This document shows, one piece after another, positions 1 through 5,252 of a stretch of 5,252 nt of DNA. The stretch covers positions 1 to 5,252 of the forward strand of contig WGSQ01000120.1 in NCBI GenBank assembly GCA_014871605.1, in the 5' to 3' direction. The notes beneath the pieces were generated by a model. That model was not told where the DNA came from, did no database searches, and saw only the letters and a list, made by a program, of their open reading frames with translations. The first letter of the stretch is position 1; each line of letters begins with the position of its first letter. The translations under genes and the position numbers were made by a program. The stretch is from Collinsella sp. (GTDB taxonomy: Bacteria; Actinomycetota; Coriobacteriia; Coriobacteriales; Coriobacteriaceae).

Positions 1-1031
1 CGGCGCGCAAATTCCTGGGCAAGCTGCGATACGTCTTCGCAGGCATTGGCCCAGGGGGCAAAGTCGGGAGTGTCCGAGATAATACCGCCCGCTTCCCAAA
101 CGGCCTGGTGCGAAAGATCCCAGGGATCGTGTGGCTCGGGCCGGCAGGGAAGGTACGGTGTCTGGTACATGGGGTTCAGTAAGAAGAACGCACCGCCCTC
201 GCAACGGTTGGCAAACTCACGCAGCGCGCGTGTCGCCGGGCGCATCTTGTTTGTTTTGAACAGCAGAATCGTGCGGGCGAGCAGATACCAAGGAGAGTTC
301 TCGAGTGCGTCTGCCCCGATCTCTTCCTCGAGCTGGTGGGCTAGGGCAAAAAAGCCGTCCTGATCTTCCAGACGAGCGAGGGCGAGCAACACGGTGCCTG
401 CGGCTCGGGTGGGGTAGCCTTCCGCCTTAAGGACGCGGCGGGCGTAGTTGGCGGCAGCACGGTAGCGGGCGCTCGCCATGCACAGCTGCGAGATGGCCTC
501 GAGCGTGTGGAGCCACCCGATAAGAGCCGGCTCGCTCACGGTAAGGTCTGCTGCGGTGACACCGTCGGCCAAAACATTATTGGCCCAGTAGTGCGGGGCT
601 TCCATGTCGAACCCGGGCACGCTTTGCTGCAGGTAATCGGCCGTGGTCGCCTCGAGCTTCATCAGGTCGCCCAGGCAGGCGTCAACGGGCGTGTCCGCCA
701 GGATGATGGCGAGCAGCTGGGCATCGAGGACATGCGCATCGACGCGGACGATCTTGAGCAGCTCATCGCGCATGTCGTCGAACAGACGATTGCGCGTCTG
801 CTCGAACTCCTCGTCGCTGCCCATGTCCTCGATGCGATGGAGCTCGTCGAGCAGGTGGCGATGAACACCGGCGTAGGACAGCAGCGCCTGGGCATGCTCG
901 GACTGCGCATACTTTTGGGGATTCGCGCTAATGTCGTTATGGACAAGCTCGCGTGCTGCATCGGTGAGCTCGGGGTGCGACGCCAGATAGGTGCGCTCCA
1001 GGTAGGCGGGGATGTAGACGCTCGGATCCAT
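1..1031 (-). CDS. Hypothetical alpha-helical TPR/ST7-like protein, 3' end beyond window
   Basis: An uninterrupted reading frame of 343 codons runs from an ATG at 1031-1029 leftwards off the window, so the C-terminus is missing. I do not recognise a named gene. The protein is rich in Ala, Leu, Glu and Arg, with no signal peptide or membrane segment, so it is probably cytoplasmic. Residues about 170-280 read as paired amphipathic helices of TPR type. Residues 247-300 (WYLLARTILLFK, then FFLLNP and a Pro-rich stretch) resemble the end of bacterial ST7-like helical-repeat proteins; this is recalled pattern similarity, not a search. It aligns by eye with the product of the gene just upstream: DAQ at 103-105, and a helix pair at 173-222 matching 158-205 there. 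Its start overlaps that gene's stop as TAATG. A purine-rich ribosome site supports the start. A scaffold or protein-interaction role is only a guess. Confidence 0.8.
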   Translation of the reverse strand, partial: MDPSVYIPAYLERTYLASHPELTDAARELVHNDISANPQKYAQSEHAQALLSYAGVHRHLLDELHRIEDMGSDEEFEQTRNRLFDDMRDELLKIVRVDAHVLDAQLLAIILADTPVDACLGDLMKLEATTADYLQQSVPGFDMEAPHYWANNVLADGVTAADLTVSEPALIGWLHTLEAISQLCMASARYRAAANYARRVLKAEGYPTRAAGTVLLALARLEDQDGFFALAHQLEEEIGADALENSPWYLLARTILLFKTNKMRPATRALREFANRCEGGAFFLLNPMYQTPYLPCRPEPHDPWDLSHQAVWEAGGIISDTPDFAPWANACEDVSQLAQEFAR

Positions 1032-2107
1032 TAGAGGTCTCCTCCCCTAAACGGCAAACCCTGCTCGGCCGCCTGCAGGATGCGCTCATCGATTTGGGAA
1101 CGCACGATATCGTTGGTGGCGACCCAGGCGGCAAAGCTGGCGTTGTCGGGGGCGCCCAGGCCCTCCTGCAGTACCGGCGTCGCCTCGGACAGCGCAAGGA
1201 CGAGCTCGTCGGTGGAGCCTACGCCTACGTTGACGCGGGCATAGACGCCATCGGGAAACTCGGTTTGGAAGTAGAGTGCCTCGGCCGCGTGCGGGCACGA
1301 GCGTGCGAGGATGCGCAAATAGTGTTCGGCACCCTCGTAGTCCAGCTCGCGCCAGGCCGCGCTCATCAGTGCGATGAGCGTCCACGGGTCCAAGTCGCGC
1401 TCCGCATCTTTGGGGCGGCGGCGCAGCGGCGTGTTGGCAAGATAGGGCACGGAGTGAGCGGAGCGAAAGCGTTTGAGCTCCTCGGCGGGGTATTCGAGCT
1501 TTGCCATGGCGAGCATCGCGGTGTGGCGGACACCGGCGGGGTCGTTGGGCGCAAAGTCCAAGCTGCGATTTGCGGCTTCGAGCGACATGCGATAGCGGCC
1601 GCTAATGAGGGCGCGCGATGCCAAGGCGGCAAGCCAGCGCAGATAGGGGCGGCGCGTAAGGTCGCCTGCGGCCTCGCGCTCGTAGGGGTCCTGCGCCGAG
1701 GCGATCTTGAGCGCCAGATCGTGCTCCACCTCGTCGCACTTGGACACCAGATACTGCACGTATTCCTCGTTGGATTCGGCGGTGAGTGCGCACAGCATGC
1801 GCTGGGCATCCCAGTTGGCCGGATCGAGCGCGGCTGCCTCGCGGAGCATGTTCTCGGCTGCGGCTTCTTCTTGCTCTGCCTGGGCGTCGTCGGGGATAAA
1901 GGGGATGCGGTAGTCGACAGCCTCGACCACCTTGGCAATGAGGTGCCCGGCGCGGTCGCGGTCGTGCACGATGAGCGGTGCGGGGTTGCGGGTGAATTGT
2001 TCCATCAAACGCTCTACGGCGGCACCGTCGGTGAGCGGGATATTGTCGCGGCGCAAGGCCTCAAGAACGAGGCGATGGCAATCCTCTTGAATGGGATCGA
2101 ATGCCAT
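1031..2107 (-). CDS. Hypothetical alpha-helical TPR/ST7-like protein (358 aa)
   Basis: Complete gene of unrecognised specific function. The start is the ATG at 2107-2105, because AAAGGAGG lies 4 nt before it; an in-frame start 10 codons further out has no such site. The product begins MAFDPIQEDC, is acidic and helical, and shows no secretion signal or membrane segment. A short acidic linker (QAEQEEAAAE, about 77-86) follows the N-terminal helices. Residues 154-205 form a TPR-like helix pair ending in PNDPAGVR (187-194), which resembles the PND..GVR signature I associate with bacterial ST7-like/TPR proteins. Residues 238-280 form a second helix pair. It is the likely paralogue of the next gene downstream, with which it shares a TAATG junction. 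It is divergent from the alcohol dehydrogenase gene across 500 bp, and no functional link to that gene is evident. Family assignment is tentative; gene reality is well supported. Confidence 0.85.
   Translation of the reverse strand: MAFDPIQEDCHRLVLEALRRDNIPLTDGAAVERLMEQFTRNPAPLIVHDRDRAGHLIAKVVEAVDYRIPFIPDDAQAEQEEAAAENMLREAAALDPANWDAQRMLCALTAESNEEYVQYLVSKCDEVEHDLALKIASAQDPYEREAAGDLTRRPYLRWLAALASRALISGRYRMSLEAANRSLDFAPNDPAGVRHTAMLAMAKLEYPAEELKRFRSAHSVPYLANTPLRRRPKDAERDLDPWTLIALMSAAWRELDYEGAEHYLRILARSCPHAAEALYFQTEFPDGVYARVNVGVGSTDELVLALSEATPVLQEGLGAPDNASFAAWVATNDIVRSQIDERILQAAEQGLPFRGGDL
1039..1047 (-). promoter_or_regulatory. Ribosome binding site inside the end of the upstream gene
   Basis: On the minus strand GGGGAGGAG lies 7 nt before the ATG at 1031-1029. 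It sits within the last codons (Arg-Gly-Gly-Asp-Leu) of the upstream gene. Together with the TAATG overlap it supports both this start and coupled translation. Confidence 0.75.
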
Positions 2108-2111
2108 GGGG

Positions 2112-2119
2112 CCTCCTTT
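2112..2119 (-). promoter_or_regulatory. Strong Shine-Dalgarno deciding the start of the 358-aa gene
   Basis: On the minus strand AAAGGAGG is followed by CCCC and ATG. It selects the start at 2107 over the in-frame ATG at 2137, which has no purine-rich site at a suitable distance. Confidence 0.8.
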
Positions 2120-2144
2120 GCTGCGGTTAGGGTTCAAATGTCTC

Positions 2145-2150
2145 TATATA
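2145..2150 (-). promoter_or_regulatory. Possible -10 element for the minus-strand pair
   Basis: TATATA (palindromic, so the same on both strands) lies about 38 nt upstream of the minus-strand start, in the only AT-rich patch before that gene. No good -35 box sits 16-18 nt further upstream, so this is a weak call from position and base composition only. Confidence 0.25.
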
Positions 2151-2183
2151 AGGTTCTAGTTTACCCGCATGTGGCACACCGGG

Positions 2184-2252
2184 GATGCCGCACTTGGACT
2201 TGCACCTTTGCACCACGAAGACGGATGTCGCACAAATGTCGGCATCTTGGAC
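2184..2252. repeat. Cluster of short nested repeats
   Basis: Seen directly: GATGCCGCAC (2184-2193) recurs as GATGTCGCAC (2224-2233) with one mismatch. GATGCCG (2184-2190) has an exact inverted copy CGGCATC (2240-2246). CTTGGAC occurs at 2193-2199 and 2246-2252. TTGCACC occurs twice, 8 nt apart (2200-2206 and 2208-2214). Such density in 70 bp suggests a structured or degenerate repeat element, but each unit is short and chance is not excluded. Confidence 0.4.
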
Positions 2253-2273
2253 GACTGAGTGGTATCACGGTGC

Positions 2274-2315
2274 CGCAAACGGTCGATTTTTGGCGGCGAA
2301 CGGGGTGCATTTTGG
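2274..2315. repeat. Imperfect tandem repeat of about 20 bp
   Basis: The unit ending GCAAACGG...ATTTTTGG (2275-2293) is followed directly by GCGAACGG...CATTTTGG (2296-2315). The two align with a few mismatches and a small gap. No function can be assigned. Confidence 0.35.
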
Positions 2316-2540
2316 AGGGGCACAGTCCTGCCCGGGATATGTGGTCAACCTTGATAAAACGTTTGCCCAGCTTGGGAGTATGAATGCCCCACAAGGGTCT
2401 TCAGGGATAGAAAAAACGTTTCATCATTGTCGGCTTTAGGTGAATAACTGACCAACCAGAACGGTAAAATAGTGTTTGTCTGAGCGTTGAGACGTTTAGA
2501 CATCGCGCATTGTCATCGCCGGCAACGCGCAAAACGGTCC

Positions 2541-2567
2541 TAACGGAGCCAATCGGGTGCTCCGTTA
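2541..2567. promoter_or_regulatory. Inverted repeat in the leader of the alcohol dehydrogenase gene
   Basis: TAACGGAGC (2541-2549) and its exact reverse complement GCTCCGTTA (2559-2567) are separated by 9 nt. The right arm runs into TATATA, a possible -10, and the element ends 40 nt before the ATG. It could be an operator for a dimeric regulator of fermentative metabolism, or an RNA hairpin in the leader. It is not a terminator, because no T tract follows. It does not match the Rex consensus TTGTGA-N6-TCACAA. Confidence 0.5.
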
Positions 2568-2595
2568 TATACGCAAGTCTAAGAGGGGCTTGTTT

Positions 2596-2601
2596 AGGAG
2601 G
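2596..2601 (+). promoter_or_regulatory. Shine-Dalgarno deciding the alcohol dehydrogenase start
   Basis: AGGAGG lies 6 nt before the ATG at 2608. This rules out the in-frame GTG at 2557, which falls inside the inverted repeat and would add 17 basic residues absent from the family. Confidence 0.9.
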
Positions 2602-2607
2602 CACAGT

Positions 2608-3831
2608 ATGGGACGTTTTACCAATCCTCGCGATCTGTACTTTGGTGAGGGCGCTCGCCACGAGGTGAAGAACCTCAAGGGCAAGAAGGCCATCATCGTT
2701 TCTGGCGGCAGCTCTATGCGCCGCGGCGGGTTCCTGCAGGACGTTGAGGCCGACCTCAAAGAGGGCGGCTTCGAGGTCAAGCTGTTCGAGGGCGTCGAGT
2801 CCGATCCGTCCATCGAGACGGTCATGAAGGGCGCCGAGGCCATGCGCGAGTTCGAGCCCGACTGGATTATCGCCATCGGCGGCGGCTCGCCCATCGATGC
2901 CGCTAAGGCCATGTGGGTCTTCTACGAGTATCCCGAGGAGTCCTTCGATAACATCATCCAGCCGTTCAGCTTCCCCGAGCTGCGTCAGAAGGCTCATTTC
3001 TGCGCCATCTCCTCTACCTCCGGCACCGCTACCGAGGTCACCGCGTTCTCCGTCATTACCGACTACGCCAAGGGCATCAAGTACCCGCTGGCCGACTTCA
3101 ACATCACCCCTGATGTCGCCATCGTCGACCCCGAGCTCACCTACACCATGCCCGCCAAGCTGTGCGCTCACACCGGCATGGATGCTCTGACCCACTGCAT
3201 GGAGGCCTACGTTTCCACCTGCGCCTCTATGTTCACCGACGCCAACGCTCTGCACGGCATCCGCGAGATCGTCGAGTGGCTGCCCAAGTCCTATGCTGGC
3301 GACCATGAGGCCCGTCAGCACATGCATGAGGCTCAGTGCATCGCCGGTATCGCCTTCTCCTCGGGCCTGCTCGGCATCGTTCACTCCATGGCTCACAAGA
3401 CCGGTGCTGCCTTCGAGAACGGCCACATCATCCACGGTGCCGCTAACGCCATGTACCTGGGCAAGGTCATCCAGTGGAACTCCAAGGACCCGCGTGCTGC
3501 TGAGCGTTACGCTTACGTGGCCAAGGAGATCCTGCACCTTCCCGGCGAGACCAACGAGGAGCTCATCGCTGCGCTCGTCCAGAAGATTCGCGACCTCAAC
3601 GACCAGCTCAACATTCCGCAGTCCATCAAGGATTACGCGAATGGTGGCGTGAAGGTCGACGCCGAGAACCCGCAGATGGTCTCCGAGGAGGAGTTCCTCG
3701 CCAAGCTGCCCGAGATCGCCGCGAACGCCGAGCAGGACGCCTGCACGCCCGAGAACCCGCGTGAGACCAAGGCTGCCGACTTCGAGAAGATCCTCAAGGC
3801 CTGCTACTACGACACCGACATCGATTTCTAA
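2608..3831 (+). CDS. Iron-containing alcohol dehydrogenase, butanol-dehydrogenase-like (407 aa)
   Basis: Group III (Fe-type) alcohol dehydrogenase, a soluble enzyme that interconverts aldehydes and primary alcohols with NAD(P)(H); in a fermenter it most likely reduces ethanal or butanal to regenerate oxidised coenzyme. The N-terminal Rossmann-like domain (about 1-185) carries GGGSPIDAAK (91-100), the coenzyme diphosphate loop. The C-terminal helical domain carries the metal ligands: GMDALTH gives D192 and H196, GIVHSMAH gives H259 with H263 nearby, and HIIHG gives H276. All ligands are present and the length is normal for the family. SGGSSMRR (32-39) resembles the NADPH-binding GGGS.KK loop of E. 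coli YqhD, suggesting NADPH preference (inference). The loop before H276 is about three residues longer than in FucO. Codon use is strongly biased (Lys almost always AAG), consistent with high expression. The gene has its own terminator and precedes a glycerol dehydrogenase gene. The exact substrate cannot be read from sequence. Confidence 0.95.
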   Translation: MGRFTNPRDLYFGEGARHEVKNLKGKKAIIVSGGSSMRRGGFLQDVEADLKEGGFEVKLFEGVESDPSIETVMKGAEAMREFEPDWIIAIGGGSPIDAAKAMWVFYEYPEESFDNIIQPFSFPELRQKAHFCAISSTSGTATEVTAFSVITDYAKGIKYPLADFNITPDVAIVDPELTYTMPAKLCAHTGMDALTHCMEAYVSTCASMFTDANALHGIREIVEWLPKSYAGDHEARQHMHEAQCIAGIAFSSGLLGIVHSMAHKTGAAFENGHIIHGAANAMYLGKVIQWNSKDPRAAERYAYVAKEILHLPGETNEELIAALVQKIRDLNDQLNIPQSIKDYANGGVKVDAENPQMVSEEEFLAKLPEIAANAEQDACTPENPRETKAADFEKILKACYYDTDIDF

Positions 3832-3852
3832 TCGACTCTTGTTATCGTAATG

Positions 3853-3892
3853 AGGGGCTCCGCACGTATCCGTACGGAGCCCCTTTCTTTTT
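3853..3892 (+). terminator. Intrinsic terminator after the alcohol dehydrogenase gene
   Basis: GGGGCTCCG (3854-3862) pairs perfectly with CGGAGCCCC (3875-3883). Inside, ACG/CGT can extend the stem past one mismatch to a TATC tetraloop. The T-rich tract TTTCTTTTT (3884-3892) follows at once. The hairpin ends only 26 nt before the next start codon. Confidence 0.9.
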
Positions 3893-3906
3893 AATTATTA
3901 GAGAAT

Positions 3907-3913
3907 GGTGGGA
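3907..3913 (+). promoter_or_regulatory. Weak ribosome binding site of the glycerol dehydrogenase gene
   Basis: GGTGGGA lies 5 nt before the ATG at 3919. It is a poorer anti-Shine-Dalgarno match than the AGGAGG of the preceding gene, and hints at lower translation. The start itself is fixed by alignment to the GldA N-terminus. Confidence 0.55.
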
Positions 3914-3918
3914 TAAAA

Positions 3919-5019
3919 ATGGCTGCAATCTTCAATAGCCCCAGCAAGTACATTCAGGGCCCAGACGAGCTGGCCAAGCTCGGCTCTTATGTCGAGCCGC
4001 TTGGCGCTAAGGCCCTCGTCATCGTGACGCCTTCGGGCAAGAAGCGCGTCGGTGCCAAGATCGAGGGCGGTTTTGCCGAGGCTAAGGCCGAGCTGCTGTT
4101 TGAGGACTTTAACGGCGAGTGCTCCAAGGGCGAGGTCGATCGTCTGGTTGCGCTCGCCCGCGACAACGGTTGCGACATCATCGTCGGCGTCGGTGGCGGC
4201 AAGATCCTCGACACCGCGAAGGCCGTCGCCTATTACCTGGAGTCCCCGGTTATCATTTGCCCCACCATTGCTTCGACCGATGCTCCGTGTTCGGCGCTTT
4301 CGGTGCTCTATACCGATGACGGCCAGTTCGATAAATATCTCTTCCTTAAGGCAAACCCCAACATTGTCCTGATGGATACGACGGTTATCGCGGCGAGCCC
4401 GGTGCGCCTGACGGTTTCCGGTATGGGCGATGCGCTTGCAACCTACTTTGAGGCCCAGGCGACGCACGATGCCGACGGCAGCACTTGCGCTGGCGGCAAG
4501 GGCGGCATGGCCGGCCTGGCGCTCGCCAAGCTCTGCTACGAGACGCTTATGGCCGATGGCGTCAAGGCCAAGGTCGCGCTGGAGAAGGGTGCGCTCACGC
4601 CTGCCGTCGAGCATATCATCGAGGCCAATACGCTGCTTTCGGGCATTGGCTTTGAGAGCTCGGGCCTTGCTGCTGCTCATGCCATCCACAATGGCCTGAC
4701 GATGCTGCCCGAGTGCCACGGCATGTATCACGGCGAGAAGGTCGCCTTTGGCACCATCGTCCAGCTGGTACTCGAGGATGCCCCGACTGAGAAACTCGAG
4801 GAAGTCTTGGGCTTCTGCATTGAGCTGGGCCTGCCGGTTACGATGAAGGAACTTGGCGTTGCCGAGGTTACGCGCGAGCAGGCCATGGTCGTTGCCGAGG
4901 CCGCTTGCGCGCCCGATGACACCATGTGCAACATGCCGTTTGAGGTGACGCCCGAGATGGTCGCAAACGCCATCCTGGGTGCCGACGCACTGGGCCACTA
5001 CTATCTCATGGATGAGTAA
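3919..5019 (+). CDS. gldA: Glycerol dehydrogenase, GldA type (366 aa)
   Basis: Soluble metal-dependent polyol dehydrogenase that oxidises glycerol to dihydroxyacetone, or runs in reverse on ketones such as hydroxyacetone. The product aligns over its whole length, almost without gaps, with my recollection of E. coli GldA. Visible landmarks are SPSKYIQGP (7-15), the dinucleotide loop GVGGGKILDTAKA (90-102), the substrate loop ASTDAPCSALSVLYTD (118-133) with D121, and the zinc ligands D171 (GMGDALATYFEA), H254 (AAAHAIHNG) and H271 (YHGEKVAFG). Active-site residues are intact. One oddity: E. coli GldA has Asp at position 37 (VVGDK), which in NAD-dependent members contacts the adenosine ribose; here it is Thr37 followed by PSGKKR, so coenzyme use may be altered (inference). 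It follows the alcohol dehydrogenase gene by 87 bp with a terminator between, and is followed by its own terminator and a related gene. A different vicinal-diol or hydroxyketone substrate remains possible. Confidence 0.94.
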   Translation: MAAIFNSPSKYIQGPDELAKLGSYVEPLGAKALVIVTPSGKKRVGAKIEGGFAEAKAELLFEDFNGECSKGEVDRLVALARDNGCDIIVGVGGGKILDTAKAVAYYLESPVIICPTIASTDAPCSALSVLYTDDGQFDKYLFLKANPNIVLMDTTVIAASPVRLTVSGMGDALATYFEAQATHDADGSTCAGGKGGMAGLALAKLCYETLMADGVKAKVALEKGALTPAVEHIIEANTLLSGIGFESSGLAAAHAIHNGLTMLPECHGMYHGEKVAFGTIVQLVLEDAPTEKLEEVLGFCIELGLPVTMKELGVAEVTREQAMVVAEAACAPDDTMCNMPFEVTPEMVANAILGADALGHYYLMDE

Positions 5020-5033
5020 ATCAAGCTAAGGAA

Positions 5034-5067
5034 GGGGCAAAGCCAACAGATGGCTTTGCCCCTTTTT
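5034..5067 (+). terminator. Intrinsic terminator after gldA
   Basis: A perfect 12-bp stem, GGGGCAAAGCCA (5034-5045) with TGGCTTTGCCCC (5051-5062), closes a 5-nt loop ACAGA and is followed by TTTTT (5063-5067). It starts 15 nt after the gldA stop codon. Confidence 0.93.
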
Positions 5068-5072
5068 GCTAT

Positions 5073-5101
5073 GGTGCAAAGGGGTCAGGGTACTTTGCAC
5101 C
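5073..5101. repeat. REP-like palindrome with GGGTCAGG centre
   Basis: GGTGCAAAG (5073-5081) and its exact reverse complement CTTTGCACC (5093-5101) flank an 11-nt spacer GGGTCAGGGTA. The element sits between the gldA terminator and the next gene. The right arm sequence CTTTGCACC also occurs at 2206-2214 in the other large intergenic region. It may be a dispersed palindromic repeat or an operator for the downstream gene; it lacks a T tract, so it is not a terminator. Confidence 0.55.
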
Positions 5102-5132
5102 CATCGTTGTTTGATGAAGGGTGGATTCTCGT

Positions 5133-5252
5133 ATGGCGCTTCCTATGGTTTATGGCGGCCCCGGTCGGTATGTTCAGGGACCGGGGGAGCTTTCGCGCCA
5201 GGGCAGGTATTTGTCATGGTTGGGCTGCGCTGCCTATGTCTTGTTTGACCAG
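5133..5252 (+). CDS. Second GldA-like iron-type dehydrogenase, 5' fragment (40 codons)
   Basis: An open frame from ATG at 5133 runs off the right edge, so only the N-terminus is seen. GGPGRYVQGPGELSRQG (8-24) aligns with SPSKYIQGPDELAKLG (7-22) of the preceding GldA, and a hydrophobic strand ending in VLFDQ follows, as in the first beta strand of the family. It is therefore a third consecutive Fe-type dehydrogenase and a paralogue of its neighbour. The strand ends in Asp39, at the position where NAD-dependent GldA proteins have Asp and the neighbouring GldA has Thr. GAAGGGTGG at 5116-5124 serves as a modest ribosome site. An in-frame GTG at 5121 overlaps that site and is less likely; ATG at 5145 is also possible. 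Substrate cannot be judged from this fragment. Confidence 0.8.
   Translation, partial: MALPMVYGGPGRYVQGPGELSRQGRYLSWLGCAAYVLFDQ

Larger units (their letters stand above)
2108..2607. other. 500-bp divergent intergenic region without a convincing gene
   Basis: This region separates two divergent transcription units. Short open frames exist on both strands (about 77 aa at 2161-2394 minus, 84 aa at 2185-2439 plus), but neither has a ribosome site, recognisable domain or coding-like composition. From 2180 to 2320 there is a cluster of short direct and inverted repeats. From 2400 onward the sequence becomes AT-richer; TAAAAT at 2465-2470 is a fair -10 match, but no matching -35 is present. An inverted repeat at 2541-2567 precedes the dehydrogenase gene. 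The length exceeds what two promoters need, so regulatory leader, small RNA or a decayed repeat element are all possible. Confidence 0.7.

Noticed and set aside
46..363. 105-aa open frame on the plus strand
   Set aside because: Overlaps the same minus-strand gene; Ser/Arg-rich composition and no ribosome site.
507..1034. 175-aa open frame on the plus strand at the left
   Set aside because: Antisense to the 343-codon uninterrupted minus-strand frame, which has a good ribosome site and a TAATG link to its neighbour.
2318..2333. Small hairpin GGGCA/TGCCC in the intergenic region
   Set aside because: Only 5 bp of stem and no T tract on either strand; too weak to call a terminator.
1094..2383. 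429-aa open frame on the plus strand opposite the 358-aa TPR-like gene
   Set aside because: It runs in codon register antisense to the real gene and stays open because that gene avoids TTA, CTA and TCA codons. It lacks a ribosome site, while the minus-strand gene has a perfect one and a coupled neighbour.
2161..2439. Two small overlapping open frames (77 aa minus, 84 aa plus) in the intergenic region
   Set aside because: No ribosome site, no recognisable domain, and Cys/Arg/His-rich composition unlike the flanking genes. The stretch is better explained as repeat-rich non-coding DNA.
2557..2607. In-frame GTG extension of the alcohol dehydrogenase
   Set aside because: It begins inside the inverted repeat and adds a basic 17-residue leader, while the ATG at 2608 has AGGAGG at ideal spacing.
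2401..3537. 378-aa open frame on the minus strand opposite the alcohol dehydrogenase gene
   Set aside because: Codon-register antisense shadow of a clearly recognised enzyme, with a Gly/Val/Asp/Leu-rich composition typical of such shadows.
3898..4998. 366-aa open frame on the minus strand opposite gldA
   Set aside because: Codon-register antisense shadow; the plus strand encodes GldA with all catalytic residues.
5066..5248. 60-aa open frame at the right edge
   Set aside because: Out of frame with the GldA-like N-terminus at 5133-5252, which has clear homology to the preceding protein; this frame starts at the gldA terminator.

Overview
The window looks like a stretch of chromosome from a high-GC, fermentative actinobacterium, most likely a gut Coriobacteriia member of the Collinsella type. 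That placement is inference from GC-rich third positions, scarcity of the Leu codons TTA/CTA and the Ser codon TCA, and the fermentative enzyme set; no rRNA or marker gene is present to confirm it.

Left half, minus strand (1-2107): two adjacent genes for unrecognised, largely alpha-helical, TPR-like cytoplasmic proteins. The upstream gene (1031-2107) ends in a TAATG stop/start overlap with the downstream gene (1031 to beyond the left edge), so the two are probably translationally coupled. Read side by side the proteins look like diverged paralogues. Their middle and C-terminal halves resemble the helical-repeat pattern of bacterial ST7-like/TPR proteins.

Centre (2108-2607): a 500-bp divergent intergenic region. 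It holds the start signals of both flanking genes, a cluster of short nested direct and inverted repeats, a 9-bp-arm inverted repeat shortly before the alcohol dehydrogenase gene, and no convincing gene.

Right half, plus strand (2608-5252): three consecutive genes of the iron-containing (group III) alcohol dehydrogenase superfamily. The first is a butanol-dehydrogenase-like enzyme (407 aa), the second a GldA-type glycerol dehydrogenase (366 aa), and the third a second GldA-like protein of which only the first 40 codons lie in the window. The first two genes are each followed by a strong intrinsic terminator, so they look like separately controlled units rather than one simple operon. Together they suggest polyol/aldehyde redox metabolism: GldA-type enzymes interconvert glycerol-like polyols and ketones, while the butanol-dehydrogenase-like enzyme reduces aldehydes to alcohols and reoxidises NAD(P)H.

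The points most worth a second look are the tandem GldA-like pair with different residues at the coenzyme-specificity position, the coupled paralogous TPR-like pair, and a REP-like palindrome carrying GGGTCAGG in front of the third dehydrogenase. I see no CRISPR array, tRNA, rRNA, transposase or clear novel defence system.
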